Assembly (NCBI RefSeq): GCF_006861655.1
Contig: NZ_SESI01000002.1
Location: 248,001 to 312,000, forward strand
Direction: 5' to 3'
Source of the DNA: Halonotius roseus
GTDB lineage: Archaea > Halobacteriota > Halobacteria > Halobacteriales > Haloferacaceae
DNA length: 64,000 nt
Shown here: positions 34,296 to 42,771 of the stretch, one piece after another
Layout of the letters: every line of letters starts with the position of its first letter
Position numbering within the stretch: position 1 is the stretch's first letter
Translations under genes and position numbers: made by a program
Notes under the pieces: model-generated
The model's input: the letters and a program-made list of their open reading frames with translations, nothing else
Told to the model about the DNA's origin: nothing
Databases searched by the model: none

Positions 34296-34369
34296 CGGGC
34301 TGGACGCGATTTGAACACGCGACCGACGGATTAAGAGTCCGTCGCTCTACCAAACTGAGCTACCAGCCC
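34296..34369 (-). tRNA. trnK-CUU: tRNA-Lys (CTT)
   Basis: The 74-nt minus-strand sequence folds as a tRNA. The acceptor arms are GGGCTGG and CCAGCCC, the D arm TAGCTCAGTTTGGTAGAGC, the anticodon arm ACGGACTCTTAATCCGT with anticodon CTT, and the T arm has loop TTCAAAT. CCA is not encoded. A TTTT run follows immediately (34291-34294 on the minus strand), a possible terminator. A 24-nt copy of the 3' end lies 98 bases further along. Confidence 0.95.
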
Positions 34370-34572
34370 TCACCGCTGGCTACCCGTGTCGTGCTAAAAG
34401 GGGTTTCCTTTCGCAGCCAGCGATCGGCAGCCGATGGCTGCCCGATGTAGTCGTCGGTGGCGAGCCACCACTCGCGGGCTGAGGTGCGGGCTCGGTCGCG
34501 TTGGCGGCCGCTGTGGCGGCCGTGGCGAAACAAACGACATTAAGTGGTCACCGCCGCTGTCTTTGGATATCC

Positions 34573-36024
34573 ATGAGTGCTGGTGTGACCGGCTCCTCGC
34601 GGTCAACCTACGCGATCCTCGGCTGTGGAAGCGTTGGCCACGCCGTCGCCGAGGAACTCACCGAGGCGGACAACGACGTGCTCATCCTCGATAAGGATAC
34701 TGACCGTGTTGAGGCCCTGCGAGATCAGGATCTCAACGCGACAGTCCAGGACATCAGCGATCCCTCGGTCGCCGAGGCGGTCGCCGACCGCGACATCCTG
34801 CTGGTGTTGGCCTCCGATATCGAAGCCAACAAGGATGCGGTCGCGGCGATCCGAGAGGCCGGCGGCGACCAGTATATCGTTGTTCGGGCATCCGATCCCG
34901 TCAGCCAAGACGAGCTCAGCGAGCTCGGCGCGGATGTCGTTGTCAACCCCTCGGAGGTGATCGCCGACTCCGCGCTCCGCAGCCTCGAATCCGGCGAACT
35001 CCAGTACAAGGCCCGCCAGCTCGCCGACATCCTTGAGGCCACGGAGGGCCGGCTGGCGATCCTCACCCAGGACAACCCCGACCCCGACTCGATCGCCAGC
35101 GCGACCGCCCTCCAGGCGATCGCCGCCGAGTTCGGCGTCGAGGCCGACATCCGGTATGCCGGCGATATCGGCCACCAGGAGAACCGCGCGTTCGTCAACC
35201 TCCTCGGGATCGAGCTGCTGGCCAGCGACGAGGAGCCGCCGATCACGGAGTACGACCGGATCGCCCTTGTCGACAACGTCCCCTCGGAGACCAACGATCC
35301 CGGCTTCGAGATCGACATCTTCATCGATCACGTCGAGCCCGACGAGGAGGTCGACGCCCCGTTCGTTGATGTACGCACCAACCTCTCGTCGACCTCGACG
35401 ATCCTCACAAAGTATCTCCAGGAGTTCGATCTCGGCCCCAGCGAGACGGTCGCTACCGCGCTGCTGTACGGTATTCGGGCGGAAACACTGGATTTCAAGC
35501 GGGATACGACACCCGCGGATCTGACCGCCGCCGCCTACCTCCATCCGTTCGCCAACCACGACACACTCGAACAGGTCGAGTCGCCGTCGATGTCGCCGGA
35601 GACCTTAGACGTGCTGGCGGAGGCGATCCAGAGCCGCGAGGTACAGGGAAGTCACCTCTTTTCGACAGCCGGCTTCATCCGCGACCGGGACGCCTTAGAG
35701 CAGGCCGCCCAGTATCTGCTGGATCTGGAGGGGATCACCACCAGCGCGGTGTTCGGCATCGTCGACGAGCGGATCATCGTCGCCGCCCGCTCGAAGGATA
35801 TCCGGATCGACATCGGCAGTGTCCTTGAGGGGGCCTTCGAGCACAGCGGCGATGTCGTCGGCCACTCCACGCAGGGTAGCGTCGAGGTGCCGCTGGGGAT
35901 CTTTACCGGGATCGAAGCCAGCGAGGACAACCGCGAGACGCTGTTGGAGCTGACCGAAGAAGCGGTGCGAAAGAAGCTGTTTGCGGAGTTGGGCGTCGAA
36001 GGCGGCGACTCGAACGGCTCTTAG
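34573..36024 (+). CDS. RCK-N + DHH phosphoesterase (paralogue 1)
   Basis: A 483-residue fusion. Residues about 12-130 are a TrkA-N/RCK nucleotide-binding domain (YAILGCGSVGHAVAEEL; VLILDKDTDRVEAL). The DHH module follows: LAILTQDNPDPDSIASATALQAIA (DNPD motif I), then IALVDNVPSETND and IFIDHVEPDEEVDAPF with the DHH-like acidic core (IDHVE instead of DHH). A DHHA1 region closes with SVLEGAFEHSGDVVGHSTQGSVEVPLGIF (GGH-type substrate site as GDVVGH). DHH enzymes cut cyclic dinucleotides or short RNAs. The RCK plus DHH combination suggests c-di-AMP or NAD-linked sensing of K+ homeostasis. A second fusion is at 51876-53330. Confidence 0.82.
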   Translation: MSAGVTGSSRSTYAILGCGSVGHAVAEELTEADNDVLILDKDTDRVEALRDQDLNATVQDISDPSVAEAVADRDILLVLASDIEANKDAVAAIREAGGDQYIVVRASDPVSQDELSELGADVVVNPSEVIADSALRSLESGELQYKARQLADILEATEGRLAILTQDNPDPDSIASATALQAIAAEFGVEADIRYAGDIGHQENRAFVNLLGIELLASDEEPPITEYDRIALVDNVPSETNDPGFEIDIFIDHVEPDEEVDAPFVDVRTNLSSTSTILTKYLQEFDLGPSETVATALLYGIRAETLDFKRDTTPADLTAAAYLHPFANHDTLEQVESPSMSPETLDVLAEAIQSREVQGSHLFSTAGFIRDRDALEQAAQYLLDLEGITTSAVFGIVDERIIVAARSKDIRIDIGSVLEGAFEHSGDVVGHSTQGSVEVPLGIFTGIEASEDNRETLLELTEEAVRKKLFAELGVEGGDSNGS

Positions 36025-36311
36025 GCGACCGCTTCCTCGGCGTCGTCGGCCTCTCGGAGGCGTTCGACCGTGTTGTTGACAAGGACGATATCGCCGACCG
36101 CCCGCACCCAGCGGTAGGGGATCAACACACCCTGACCCGGGCTAACGGTGTCGGCAAACAGCTCATTGTTAAGTTCGCCGACCGCGAGGCTGGTGACCGA
36201 TTCCGCGTCCAAATCAAGCTGTACATCCTCGATCTCGCCGACAAACACGCCGTTGTTCGAGTAGACCTCACGACCGACGAGCGTCGTAATCTCCTGTGGA
36301 GTGCCGTCCAT
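36021..36311 (-). CDS. PRC-barrel domain protein
   Basis: A 96-residue protein: GTPQEITTLVGREVYSNNGVFVGEIEDVQLDLDAESVTSLAVGEL, then LIPYRWVRAVGDIVLVNNTVERL. PRC-barrels are small beta domains found in RimM and in photosynthetic reaction centre H subunits; single-domain archaeal versions are of unknown function and may bind RNA or proteins. It is convergent with the RCK-DHH gene, and the two stop codons overlap by four bases. Confidence 0.82.
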   Translation of the reverse strand: MDGTPQEITTLVGREVYSNNGVFVGEIEDVQLDLDAESVTSLAVGELNNELFADTVSPGQGVLIPYRWVRAVGDIVLVNNTVERLREADDAEEAVA

Positions 36312-36449
36312 GCACCTACCGTTGAGGGCACCGATAATAAGATTTCGTGGTTGACAGACGGCTGTCAGACATCGACTCAGCGGTGGCGGCGGTCAAGCAC
36401 CGCCGTCAGACATCAGCTCGGCGATGGCGAGAAGGATCAGGCACCGCTG

Positions 36450-37253
36450 TCAGCGCAGCACTGATCCGGCATCGTTGATCTCAGCCAGCGGGAGTCCTGT
36501 CGCCTCACGCCGCCAGTGATCGAGTCGGCTGGTGGCCCACGCGACGGCGTCGTCGCCGCTGTTGCGCACCAAGGCGCGACCGCCGCTATCGTCGATCACC
36601 AGCAGGCCAGCCGTCGACCCCATCGGTCGTTCGATGACCGCAAGCCCATGTGGGGGTGTCGTCTCAAGCAGGTGGAGCTCAGCCCCCGCCTCCTGGAGTG
36701 CGGTCAGCGATTCGGTGTAGCTATCGACAAGCGCGGCGGCCACCGAGTCGGTGAGGATGATCTCGACGGTCTCGGTGGTGTCGGTCGCCATCGCACAGGT
36801 TTCGATGAGCTGCGGGAAGACGGCCGGACAGAGCACCCGGATCGATTGGGCCTCGCTTATCAGCGAGCAGAGCGCGGAGACCGGCTGGTGAGGGGTCGCC
36901 TGCGTGGCCGTGACGATCGTTGCGTCCTCAAGCATCGACCGATCGATCTCCTGTGTCGGCGGCAGCTCGGCGAAGATATCACCCGCCGAAAGCAGTTCGG
37001 CTGTCTGTGCCTTGAACCGGTAATACTCCGACAGCAACAGCTCGCCAAGCAGCGTCCGTCGGTACCCCTCCGGCGATCGGGTAACGAGCCCGGCAGCTTC
37101 CAGCTCGCGGATGCTCCGGTCGACTGTCGACCGCGAGGAGGGTACCGCGGCCACGATATCGCGTTTCTCACAGCCGGCGACATCGACGGCGTACAACACC
37201 GACTCTCGCTGAATGAGCGTCGATAACACATCAGAGGGATCAGTGGCAACCAT
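36450..37253 (-). CDS. Winged-helix transcriptional regulator with C-terminal sensor domain
   Basis: A 267-residue protein starting MVATDPSDVLSTLIQRES. The HTH is in CEKRDIVAAVPSSRSTVDRSIRELEAAGLVTRSPEGYRRTLLG, a winged-helix pattern. From about residue 90 a second domain (LISEAQSIRVLCPAVFPQLIET..., TVEIILTDSVAAALVDSY..., ELHLLETTPPHGLAVIERPMG) looks like the FilR1/DUF1724-type sensor domain of archaeal regulators. The ligand is not known. The ATG was preferred to an upstream TTG. A TTTAAATATA box 52-61 nt upstream gives a short leader. Confidence 0.75.
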   Translation of the reverse strand: MVATDPSDVLSTLIQRESVLYAVDVAGCEKRDIVAAVPSSRSTVDRSIRELEAAGLVTRSPEGYRRTLLGELLLSEYYRFKAQTAELLSAGDIFAELPPTQEIDRSMLEDATIVTATQATPHQPVSALCSLISEAQSIRVLCPAVFPQLIETCAMATDTTETVEIILTDSVAAALVDSYTESLTALQEAGAELHLLETTPPHGLAVIERPMGSTAGLLVIDDSGGRALVRNSGDDAVAWATSRLDHWRREATGLPLAEINDAGSVLR

Positions 37254-37616
37254 TGGTGGATGGAATCCTGCGGGGAGCTGGTCTACACGTATAAACAACC
37301 GTGATATATTTAAACGTTCGTCACTCTCCGACGCGTCAACCCAGACGGTGACGTAAAGCTATACGCCACCGTTACCGTAGATGCCGGAGTGCCTCTGACA
37401 ACCCGGCGATCCTGTCGGCCGCCCTGCCCGGACGGTCGATCAAGCTAACTTGTCGAACCTGCCCGGATCGACAAGCACCACCGGCCGACTTGCCCGGGTC
37501 GGCTCGGTACTGTCACGCTGGCTGCCAGTTGGCGGCCGCACGACACTTTTCAACAACCCACCAGTAACATCGATGTCGCCTATGGTTCTTTACGGCTGGC
37601 GATTCACTGACGTGAC
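37254..37616. other. Intergenic region between divergent regulator and FAD protein
   Basis: This 363-base gap holds the regulator's TATA box (37305-37314) and three TGCCCGG motifs in the 37425-37500 stretch that might be regulatory. On the plus strand a 15-codon reading frame (37573-37620) starts ATGTCGCCTATG and ends TGA overlapping the next gene's ATG. No conserved gene is visible. Confidence 0.4.
37305..37314 (-). promoter_or_regulatory. TATA box of the winged-helix regulator gene
   Basis: TTTAAATATA on the minus strand is about 56 nt before the ATG at 37253, consistent with a leader of about 25-30 nt. Confidence 0.55.
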
Positions 37617-38219
37617 ATGAGTCAGACTGACGCTGACGCGACTGTGAGTATTGTTGGTGGCGGCCCCGCCGGCCTGAGTGCCGCGCTGTTTACCCAGAAA
37701 AACGGCCTCCAGACGCGGGTCTTCGACACCGACGGCACGTGGATGCACAAAGCCCACCTGTTCAACTATCTCGGCGTTGGCTCACAGGACGGGACGGCGT
37801 TCATGGAGACCGCCCGCCGGCAGGTCGACAGCTTCGGCGTCGAACGACACCAAGGCGAGGAGGTCACGGACGTGGCGGCCACCGACGACGGCTTCACCCT
37901 CGAAACCGCCGAGGGAAGCTACGACTCCGAGTACGTCGTGTTGGCGACGGGTGCCAACCGCGATCTCGCGGAATCGCTGGGCTGTGGCTTCGACGGCGAT
38001 GTCGTCGATGTCGGCGTCGACATGGAGACCAGCGTCGATGACGCCTACGCCACGGGCGCGATGGTACGCGCCGAGGAGTGGCAGGCGGTTATCTCAGCCG
38101 GTGACGGCGCGGCAGCCGCGCTCAACATTCTCTCGAAGGAGAAGGGCGAGCACTTCCATGACTTCGACGTGCCGGCCGACGCCGACGGCGTGTTCGGCGC
38201 GATGAGCGACGAGGCGTAG
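37617..38219 (+). CDS. Truncated FAD-dependent oxidoreductase (thioredoxin reductase-like)
   Basis: A 200-residue protein. The FAD-binding GxGxxG-type motif IVGGGPAGLSAALF is at about residues 12-25. FDTDGTWMHKAHLFNYLGVG and YVVLATGANRDLAESLG are also TrxR-like. The NADPH domain and the catalytic CxxC of thioredoxin reductase are missing. The C-terminus SAGDGAAAALNILSKEKGEHFHDFDVP resembles the end of TrxR. It is roughly two thirds of normal length, so it is either a specialised FAD protein or a remnant. A 15-codon upstream reading frame overlaps its ATG (ATGA). Confidence 0.75.
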   Translation: MSQTDADATVSIVGGGPAGLSAALFTQKNGLQTRVFDTDGTWMHKAHLFNYLGVGSQDGTAFMETARRQVDSFGVERHQGEEVTDVAATDDGFTLETAEGSYDSEYVVLATGANRDLAESLGCGFDGDVVDVGVDMETSVDDAYATGAMVRAEEWQAVISAGDGAAAALNILSKEKGEHFHDFDVPADADGVFGAMSDEA

Positions 38220-38317
38220 GGCGGTCACGGACGGTCGCGGCGCGACGGCGACCACAGCCGCCACCGCGGCCGTCGAAGACCACAACGTTTGACACGGATG
38301 CCCCCGACAGTGAGGGT

Positions 38318-39805
38318 ATGCAATTCGAGCGCACGAGCGGTGTCTTCCTGCATCTCACCTCGCTGCCGGGGCCACACGGCATCGGCGACCTCGGTGACGG
38401 GGCACGGGAGTTCCTTTCGTTTCTGGAGACAGCCGAACAGACCTACTGGCAGTTCTGCCCGCTGGGGCCGACCTCGGCGGCCCACGGCAACTCGCCGTAC
38501 CAGTCGTTTTCGGCGTTCGCCGGCAACCCGCTGTTGATCAGCCTTGACCGCCTCGTCGATGACGGCTGGCTGACCGACGATGACCTCGAACCTATCCCCG
38601 ACTTCGACCGCCACGAAGTCGAATACGAGCGCGTCGCCGACTACAAACGCGAGCAGCTCAGAGCCGCCCACGAGCGGTTTGACGAGACAGCGACCGAGGA
38701 CGACCGCGCGGCCCTCGACGAGTTCCGCGAGAACGAACCGTGGGTCGAGGATTACGCCCTGTTCCGCGCGCTGAAACAGGAGCACGAGAAGGTCGCGTGG
38801 GTCGACTGGCCCGAGCCGATCCGCACCCGCGATCCCGACGCCCTCGACGATGCCCGCGAGCGATTGGCCGACGAGATCGAGTACCGCGTGCTCGTCCAGT
38901 ACTGGTTCGACAAACAGTGGCAAGCGTTCAAAGCCGACGCCGAGGATGCGGGTATCGACCTCGTTGGCGACGTGCCGATCTACGTCGGCCTCGACAGCGC
39001 GGACGTGTGGGCCAGCCCCGAGGCGTTCCAACTCGACGACCAAAACCGGCCGACTGCGGTCGCCGGCGTCCCGCCGAACAGCGGCGACAGCGGCCAGAAG
39101 TGGGGGAATCCCCTGTACGACTGGGGGACGCTCGCCGACAATGACTACGACTGGTGGGCCCGCCGGCTTGATCGTCTCTTCGGCCAGGTCGACGTAACCC
39201 GACTCGATCACTTCCAGGGCTTTCTGGAGTACTGGGCGATCCCGACCCACGCCGACTCCGCCGCCGAGGGTGAGTGGCGCGACGGCCCAGCCTACGACTT
39301 CTTCGAGACGATCCGGGATCGACTCGGCGAGCTCCCCTTCATCGCCGAGGATCTCGGCTTCCCCGACGCCGAACTCAACGCCTTGATGGACGAGTTCGGC
39401 TTCCCCGGGATGCGCGTCCCGCAGTACGCCGACTGGTGTCAGGACGGCAACACCCACCAGCCGATGCACTACCCGAAAAACTCGGTCGGCTACACATCGA
39501 CGCACGACACCAACACGTTCCAGGGCTACTACAACGATCTCGGCGACCGCCAGCGCGAATGCCTCCACTACAATCTCGGCGTCGACGGCGACGAGATCCA
39601 TTGGTCGATGATCGAAGCCGTCTGGCGATCCGACGCGGTCTTGGCGTTCACGACGATGCAGGATCTGCTTGCCCTCGACAACCACGCCCGGTTCAACACG
39701 CCCGGCACCGCGGAGGGCAACTGGACGTGGCGGGTCACCAGCGACGGCCTCGACGAGGATATCGCCACCAAGCTCGGCACGATGACGATGATCGAACTCC
39801 GGTAG
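38318..39805 (+). CDS. malQ: 4-alpha-glucanotransferase
   Basis: A 495-residue GH77 amylomaltase. GVFLHLTSLPGPHGIGDLGDGAREFL is the N-terminal signature. DVPIYVGLDSADVWASPEAFQLD, WGNPLYDWGTLADNDYDWWARRLDRLFGQVDVTRLDHFQGFLEYWAIP contains the nucleophile Asp (TRLDHF). The acid/base Glu is in FIAEDLGF, and the third Asp in YTSTHDTNT. It transfers alpha-1,4-glucan segments in glycogen or maltodextrin metabolism. Length is normal. It stands between the FAD protein and an MscS gene on the same strand. Confidence 0.94.
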   Translation: MQFERTSGVFLHLTSLPGPHGIGDLGDGAREFLSFLETAEQTYWQFCPLGPTSAAHGNSPYQSFSAFAGNPLLISLDRLVDDGWLTDDDLEPIPDFDRHEVEYERVADYKREQLRAAHERFDETATEDDRAALDEFRENEPWVEDYALFRALKQEHEKVAWVDWPEPIRTRDPDALDDARERLADEIEYRVLVQYWFDKQWQAFKADAEDAGIDLVGDVPIYVGLDSADVWASPEAFQLDDQNRPTAVAGVPPNSGDSGQKWGNPLYDWGTLADNDYDWWARRLDRLFGQVDVTRLDHFQGFLEYWAIPTHADSAAEGEWRDGPAYDFFETIRDRLGELPFIAEDLGFPDAELNALMDEFGFPGMRVPQYADWCQDGNTHQPMHYPKNSVGYTSTHDTNTFQGYYNDLGDRQRECLHYNLGVDGDEIHWSMIEAVWRSDAVLAFTTMQDLLALDNHARFNTPGTAEGNWTWRVTSDGLDEDIATKLGTMTMIELR

Positions 39806-39843
39806 GACGGTACGGTTTTCCGGGTGGCCGCCGAGAGGTCACT

Positions 39844-40800
39844 GTGAACCGCGCTGCCGGCTGGCTCTCAGTGTTCACCGCGATCTGTCTGGCAGCCGCC
39901 GGCGCGCTCGTGACGACACCCCTGTTTACCCTCGGCCCCGAGATGCTGGGCCCGTTGCCGACGGCTGACCTGCTCAGCAAGCTTCTCTTCGCGGGCGCGG
40001 TCGTGTTCGGCCTCTCGGGGCTGCACCTCCTCGTCTTGCAGTTCCTGCTTCGAACCGCCACCAAACGACGCGCCCATGACCTTCGCAACATCCTCCGGCT
40101 CGTCTTCGGTGCGGTCGGCGTCGTCGCCCTGCTCGGTGTGCTCACCGACCAGTGGCTCGGCGTCCTGCTGTCGCTCGGTGTTGTCGGCTTTGCGATCACC
40201 TTCGCGCTCCAACAGCCGCTGCTTTCGCTGCTCGGCTGGCTCTACATCATGGCGAAACGACCGTACTCGGTCGGCGAGCGCGTCCGGATCGGCGAGACGA
40301 AGGGCGACGTGATCAAGGTCGATTTCCTCGTGACGACGATCTGGGAGGTCGGCGGCGAGCTGATCTCGACGAACCAGCCCTCAGGCCGCGTGGTCACGGT
40401 GCCCAACAGCGTGGTGTTGTCCTCGGAGGTCACCAACTTCGGCGGCGGTGGCTCCGAGTACGTCTGGAACGAAATCTCGATGCAGGTCTCCTACGAGACA
40501 GATCTCGACGCCGCGACCGAGATCATGATCGAGGAGGCCGAGGCGGTCGTCGGCGCGGAGATGGCCGACTCCATCGCCGACTTCCGGGAGCGACTCGCGG
40601 AGACGCCGGTCGAACTCGAAGTCACCGATGGCCCGACAGTCAACGTCACGCAGGCGGAATCGTGGGTCGAACTCCGGCTTCGCTACATCGCCCATCCGCG
40701 ACAGGGAACGCGCGTCAAAAACGAGCTCTACGAGCGCGTCCTTGAGCGGTTCAACGAGAACGCGACGGTGACGAGCTTCCCGGTGAGCCGGAACCGCTGA
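39844..40800 (+). CDS. MscS family mechanosensitive channel
   Basis: A 318-residue membrane protein starting at GTG (VNRAAGWLS), 39 bases after malQ. Five hydrophobic segments lead to the pore helix VGFAITFALQQPLLSLLGWLYIMAKRPYSVGERVRIGETKGDV, and the beta domain follows with VVTVPNSVVLSSEVTNFGGGGSEYVWNEI, typical of MscS (VPNS motif). The C-terminal vestibule is complete. It differs in length and pore helix from the MscS at 13470-14342. Such channels protect against osmotic downshock. Confidence 0.88.
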   Translation: MNRAAGWLSVFTAICLAAAGALVTTPLFTLGPEMLGPLPTADLLSKLLFAGAVVFGLSGLHLLVLQFLLRTATKRRAHDLRNILRLVFGAVGVVALLGVLTDQWLGVLLSLGVVGFAITFALQQPLLSLLGWLYIMAKRPYSVGERVRIGETKGDVIKVDFLVTTIWEVGGELISTNQPSGRVVTVPNSVVLSSEVTNFGGGGSEYVWNEISMQVSYETDLDAATEIMIEEAEAVVGAEMADSIADFRERLAETPVELEVTDGPTVNVTQAESWVELRLRYIAHPRQGTRVKNELYERVLERFNENATVTSFPVSRNR

Positions 40801-40882
40801 GTCGTTGCTGCCGAATCCGGATACTCGCCCTACTCACCCAACACCGAAACCCCGAAACCCGCCGCCAGCCTCCCGTTCGGTA

Positions 40883-41797
40883 ATGGAGACAGGCGTCATT
40901 TCGGTCGACGACCTCGCCGGGCCGTTCGACCTGCAGTCGACAGTCGAAAGCGGTCAGAGCTATCTCTGGAGTCGGCTCGACGGGAAGATGTACACGACCG
41001 ACGAAGCCTACGGCGGGCAGGCGTGGTACGAGACGGTCGTCCCGCCGCTCGACGGCGTCAGCGACGAGCAGGCCGTTGTCCGCGTTCGACAGATCGACGA
41101 CGACATCGAGTGGGAGTCGACGACCGACGCCGTCCCGATCCTCACCCACCTCCTGCGACTTGACGACGATCTCGACGAGATCAGAGCCGACGCGCCCGAC
41201 GAGCCGCTGATCGATCGCGCCTTCGAGCAGTATCGCGGCATGCGACTCGTCCGTGATCCGCCGTTTGCTTGCCTCATTTCCTTCATTTGTTCGGCCCAGA
41301 TGCGCGTGGGTCGGATTCACGGGATGCAGCAGCGACTCGCCGCAGAATACGGCGAAACCGTCGAGTTCGACGGGCGAACGTATCAGGCGTTTCCGACGCC
41401 CGAGGCGTTGGCGGCCCGCACCGAAGCCGAGTTGCGCGATCTCAGCCTCGGCTACCGCGCGCCGTACGTTCAGCGCACCGCCGAGATGGTCGCCGACGGC
41501 GAGGCCGACCCGGCTGACGCCATCGGCCGGGAGTACGAAGCCGCCCGCGAGTATCTGACTCAGTTCGTCGGCGTTGGCGACAAGGTCGCCGACTGCGTGC
41601 TGTTGTTCTCGCTTGGCTACCTCGAAGCGATCCCGCTGGATACGTGGATTCGGACAGCCATCGAAGAATACTACCCCGGCTGCGAGCAGGGCTCCTACAC
41701 CGAAACGTCGCGGGCGATCCGCGAGCGGTTCGGCGGCGAGTACGCCGGCTACGTCCAGACGTACGTGTTTCACTACCTCCGCAACGGCGGCGAGTAG
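40883..41797 (+). CDS. ogg: 8-oxoguanine DNA glycosylase (Ogg1-like)
   Basis: A 304-residue HhH-GPD glycosylase starting METGVISVDDLAGPFDL. The N-terminal domain has DLQSTVESGQSYLWSRLDG, like Ogg1 OGG_N. The catalytic core: MRVGRIHGMQQRLAAEYG, then LGYRAPYVQRTAEM, the HhH hairpin FVGVGDKVADCVLLFSLGYLEAIPLDTWI with the catalytic Lys (GDKVADC) and the catalytic Asp (PLDTW). It removes oxidised guanine opposite C and cuts the strand by beta-elimination. Human Ogg1 has the same GVGTKVADC and PVDVH pattern. It is a stand-alone repair gene. Confidence 0.9.
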   Translation: METGVISVDDLAGPFDLQSTVESGQSYLWSRLDGKMYTTDEAYGGQAWYETVVPPLDGVSDEQAVVRVRQIDDDIEWESTTDAVPILTHLLRLDDDLDEIRADAPDEPLIDRAFEQYRGMRLVRDPPFACLISFICSAQMRVGRIHGMQQRLAAEYGETVEFDGRTYQAFPTPEALAARTEAELRDLSLGYRAPYVQRTAEMVADGEADPADAIGREYEAAREYLTQFVGVGDKVADCVLLFSLGYLEAIPLDTWIRTAIEEYYPGCEQGSYTETSRAIRERFGGEYAGYVQTYVFHYLRNGGE

Positions 41798-41871
41798 GGC
41801 GGCAGCGACAGTCGTGGCTGAACTGTCGTTGCGGCCGAACTTTCATACTTGCTGCCCTGCTACTTACACAC

Positions 41872-42327
41872 ATGGACTGCCGAGTCGTCGTCGAAGCTGC
41901 GGTATCGGTGTACGACGTGGAAACAGTCGATGAGGCCGTCCGCATTGCGATCTCGAAGACCGGCGAGCTGCTGAACCCGGATCTCAACTACGTCGAGATC
42001 GATATGGGATCGCCGACCGGGCCCGACGGCGAGGAGCTGCCGCCGGCGTATATCATCGCCGACGAGGCACTCGTCGCCCTGGAGTTGACGATGGACGTGT
42101 TCAACGTCGAACAGGAGGAACACGCAAAGCGAGTCGCCCGCACGGAGATCGGCCAGCGACTCAGCGAGATCCCCCTGGAGGTGATCAAAGTCGAGGAACT
42201 CCCCGACGAGGCGGGCGACACAAGCGATGACAACGGCGAAAACGATGACAACGGCGAAAACGATGACAACGGCGAAAACGATGACAACGGCGAGGGCGAC
42301 GAGCGCGCTGACAGCGGGAGAGAGTAG
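41872..42327 (+). CDS. UPF0212 (DUF555) protein with repeat tail
   Basis: A 151-residue protein. The core MDCRVVVEAAVSVYDVETVDEAVRIAISKTGELLNPDLNYVEIDMG and ADEALVALELTMDVFNVEQEEHAKRVARTEIGQRLSEIPLEVIKVEE is the UPF0212 family, archaeal and of unknown function. The tail has four tandem copies of the hexapeptide DDNGE(N/G), encoded by an 18-base unit that repeats exactly three times and then decays. Such acidic tails may be halophilic ornament or contribute to protein contacts. The start is supported by a TATA-like box about 26 nt upstream. Confidence 0.85.
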   Translation: MDCRVVVEAAVSVYDVETVDEAVRIAISKTGELLNPDLNYVEIDMGSPTGPDGEELPPAYIIADEALVALELTMDVFNVEQEEHAKRVARTEIGQRLSEIPLEVIKVEELPDEAGDTSDDNGENDDNGENDDNGENDDNGEGDERADSGRE

Positions 42328-42373
42328 GGCACCGAGGCATGCTTTTTACCGGCCGGTTAGCGTACGCGAAGCT

Positions 42374-42712
42374 ATGGCAACGAGGCGACAGTTTGGTGCT
42401 GGCGTTCTAACAGCCGGTGTCGTCGGGATCGCCGGCTGCTCCGGGTGGGCTGGAGCAACAAAGACGAGAGCAAGCGGGGCTGATCGAACACAGGACATCG
42501 AGGTTGCCACCGGCGACACGATCAGCGTTGAGGTCGAAAATGAGGAAGGAGCGGTGACCGTCGCCCGAATCGTCGCCCCAAGCGGTGAGACGGTAGCCGG
42601 ATCCGATGTCACCGGCGTCGCCACCATCACCCATACAGCGACCGAGAGTGGTGTGTACACCGTCGAGGTCAGGCCAGCACGACGCGGGTATTATCATATC
42701 GACATCGAGTAG
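42374..42712 (+). CDS. Tat lipoprotein with a small beta-sandwich domain
   Basis: A 112-residue protein. MATRRQFGAGVLTAGVVGIAGC is a Tat signal with lipobox AGC, so it is anchored outside the membrane. The mature part (DIEVATGDTISVEVENEEGAVTVARIVAPSGETVAGSDVTGVATITHTATESGVYTVEVRPARRGYYHIDIE) alternates short strands and resembles an Ig-like or pre-peptidase C-terminal fold. No ligand residues are obvious. The function is unknown. TTTTTA about 28 nt before the ATG may be its TATA box. Confidence 0.65.
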   Translation: MATRRQFGAGVLTAGVVGIAGCSGWAGATKTRASGADRTQDIEVATGDTISVEVENEEGAVTVARIVAPSGETVAGSDVTGVATITHTATESGVYTVEVRPARRGYYHIDIE

Positions 42713-42742
42713 ACGGCTCCCCGAGCCCGTCGTGTGAGGGGA

Positions 42743-42748
42743 TATTTA
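42743..42748 (+). promoter_or_regulatory. TATA box of the CARF-like regulator gene
   Basis: TATTTA centred 26 nt before the ATG at 42772 suggests a leaderless transcript. Confidence 0.55.
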
Positions 42749-42771
42749 CCTACCCCAGCGTAGTGTAGAAT

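Noticed and set aside
38225-39685. 486-codon open frame on the minus strand opposite malQ
   Set aside because: Shadow of a high-GC coding region; malQ has complete GH77 motifs.
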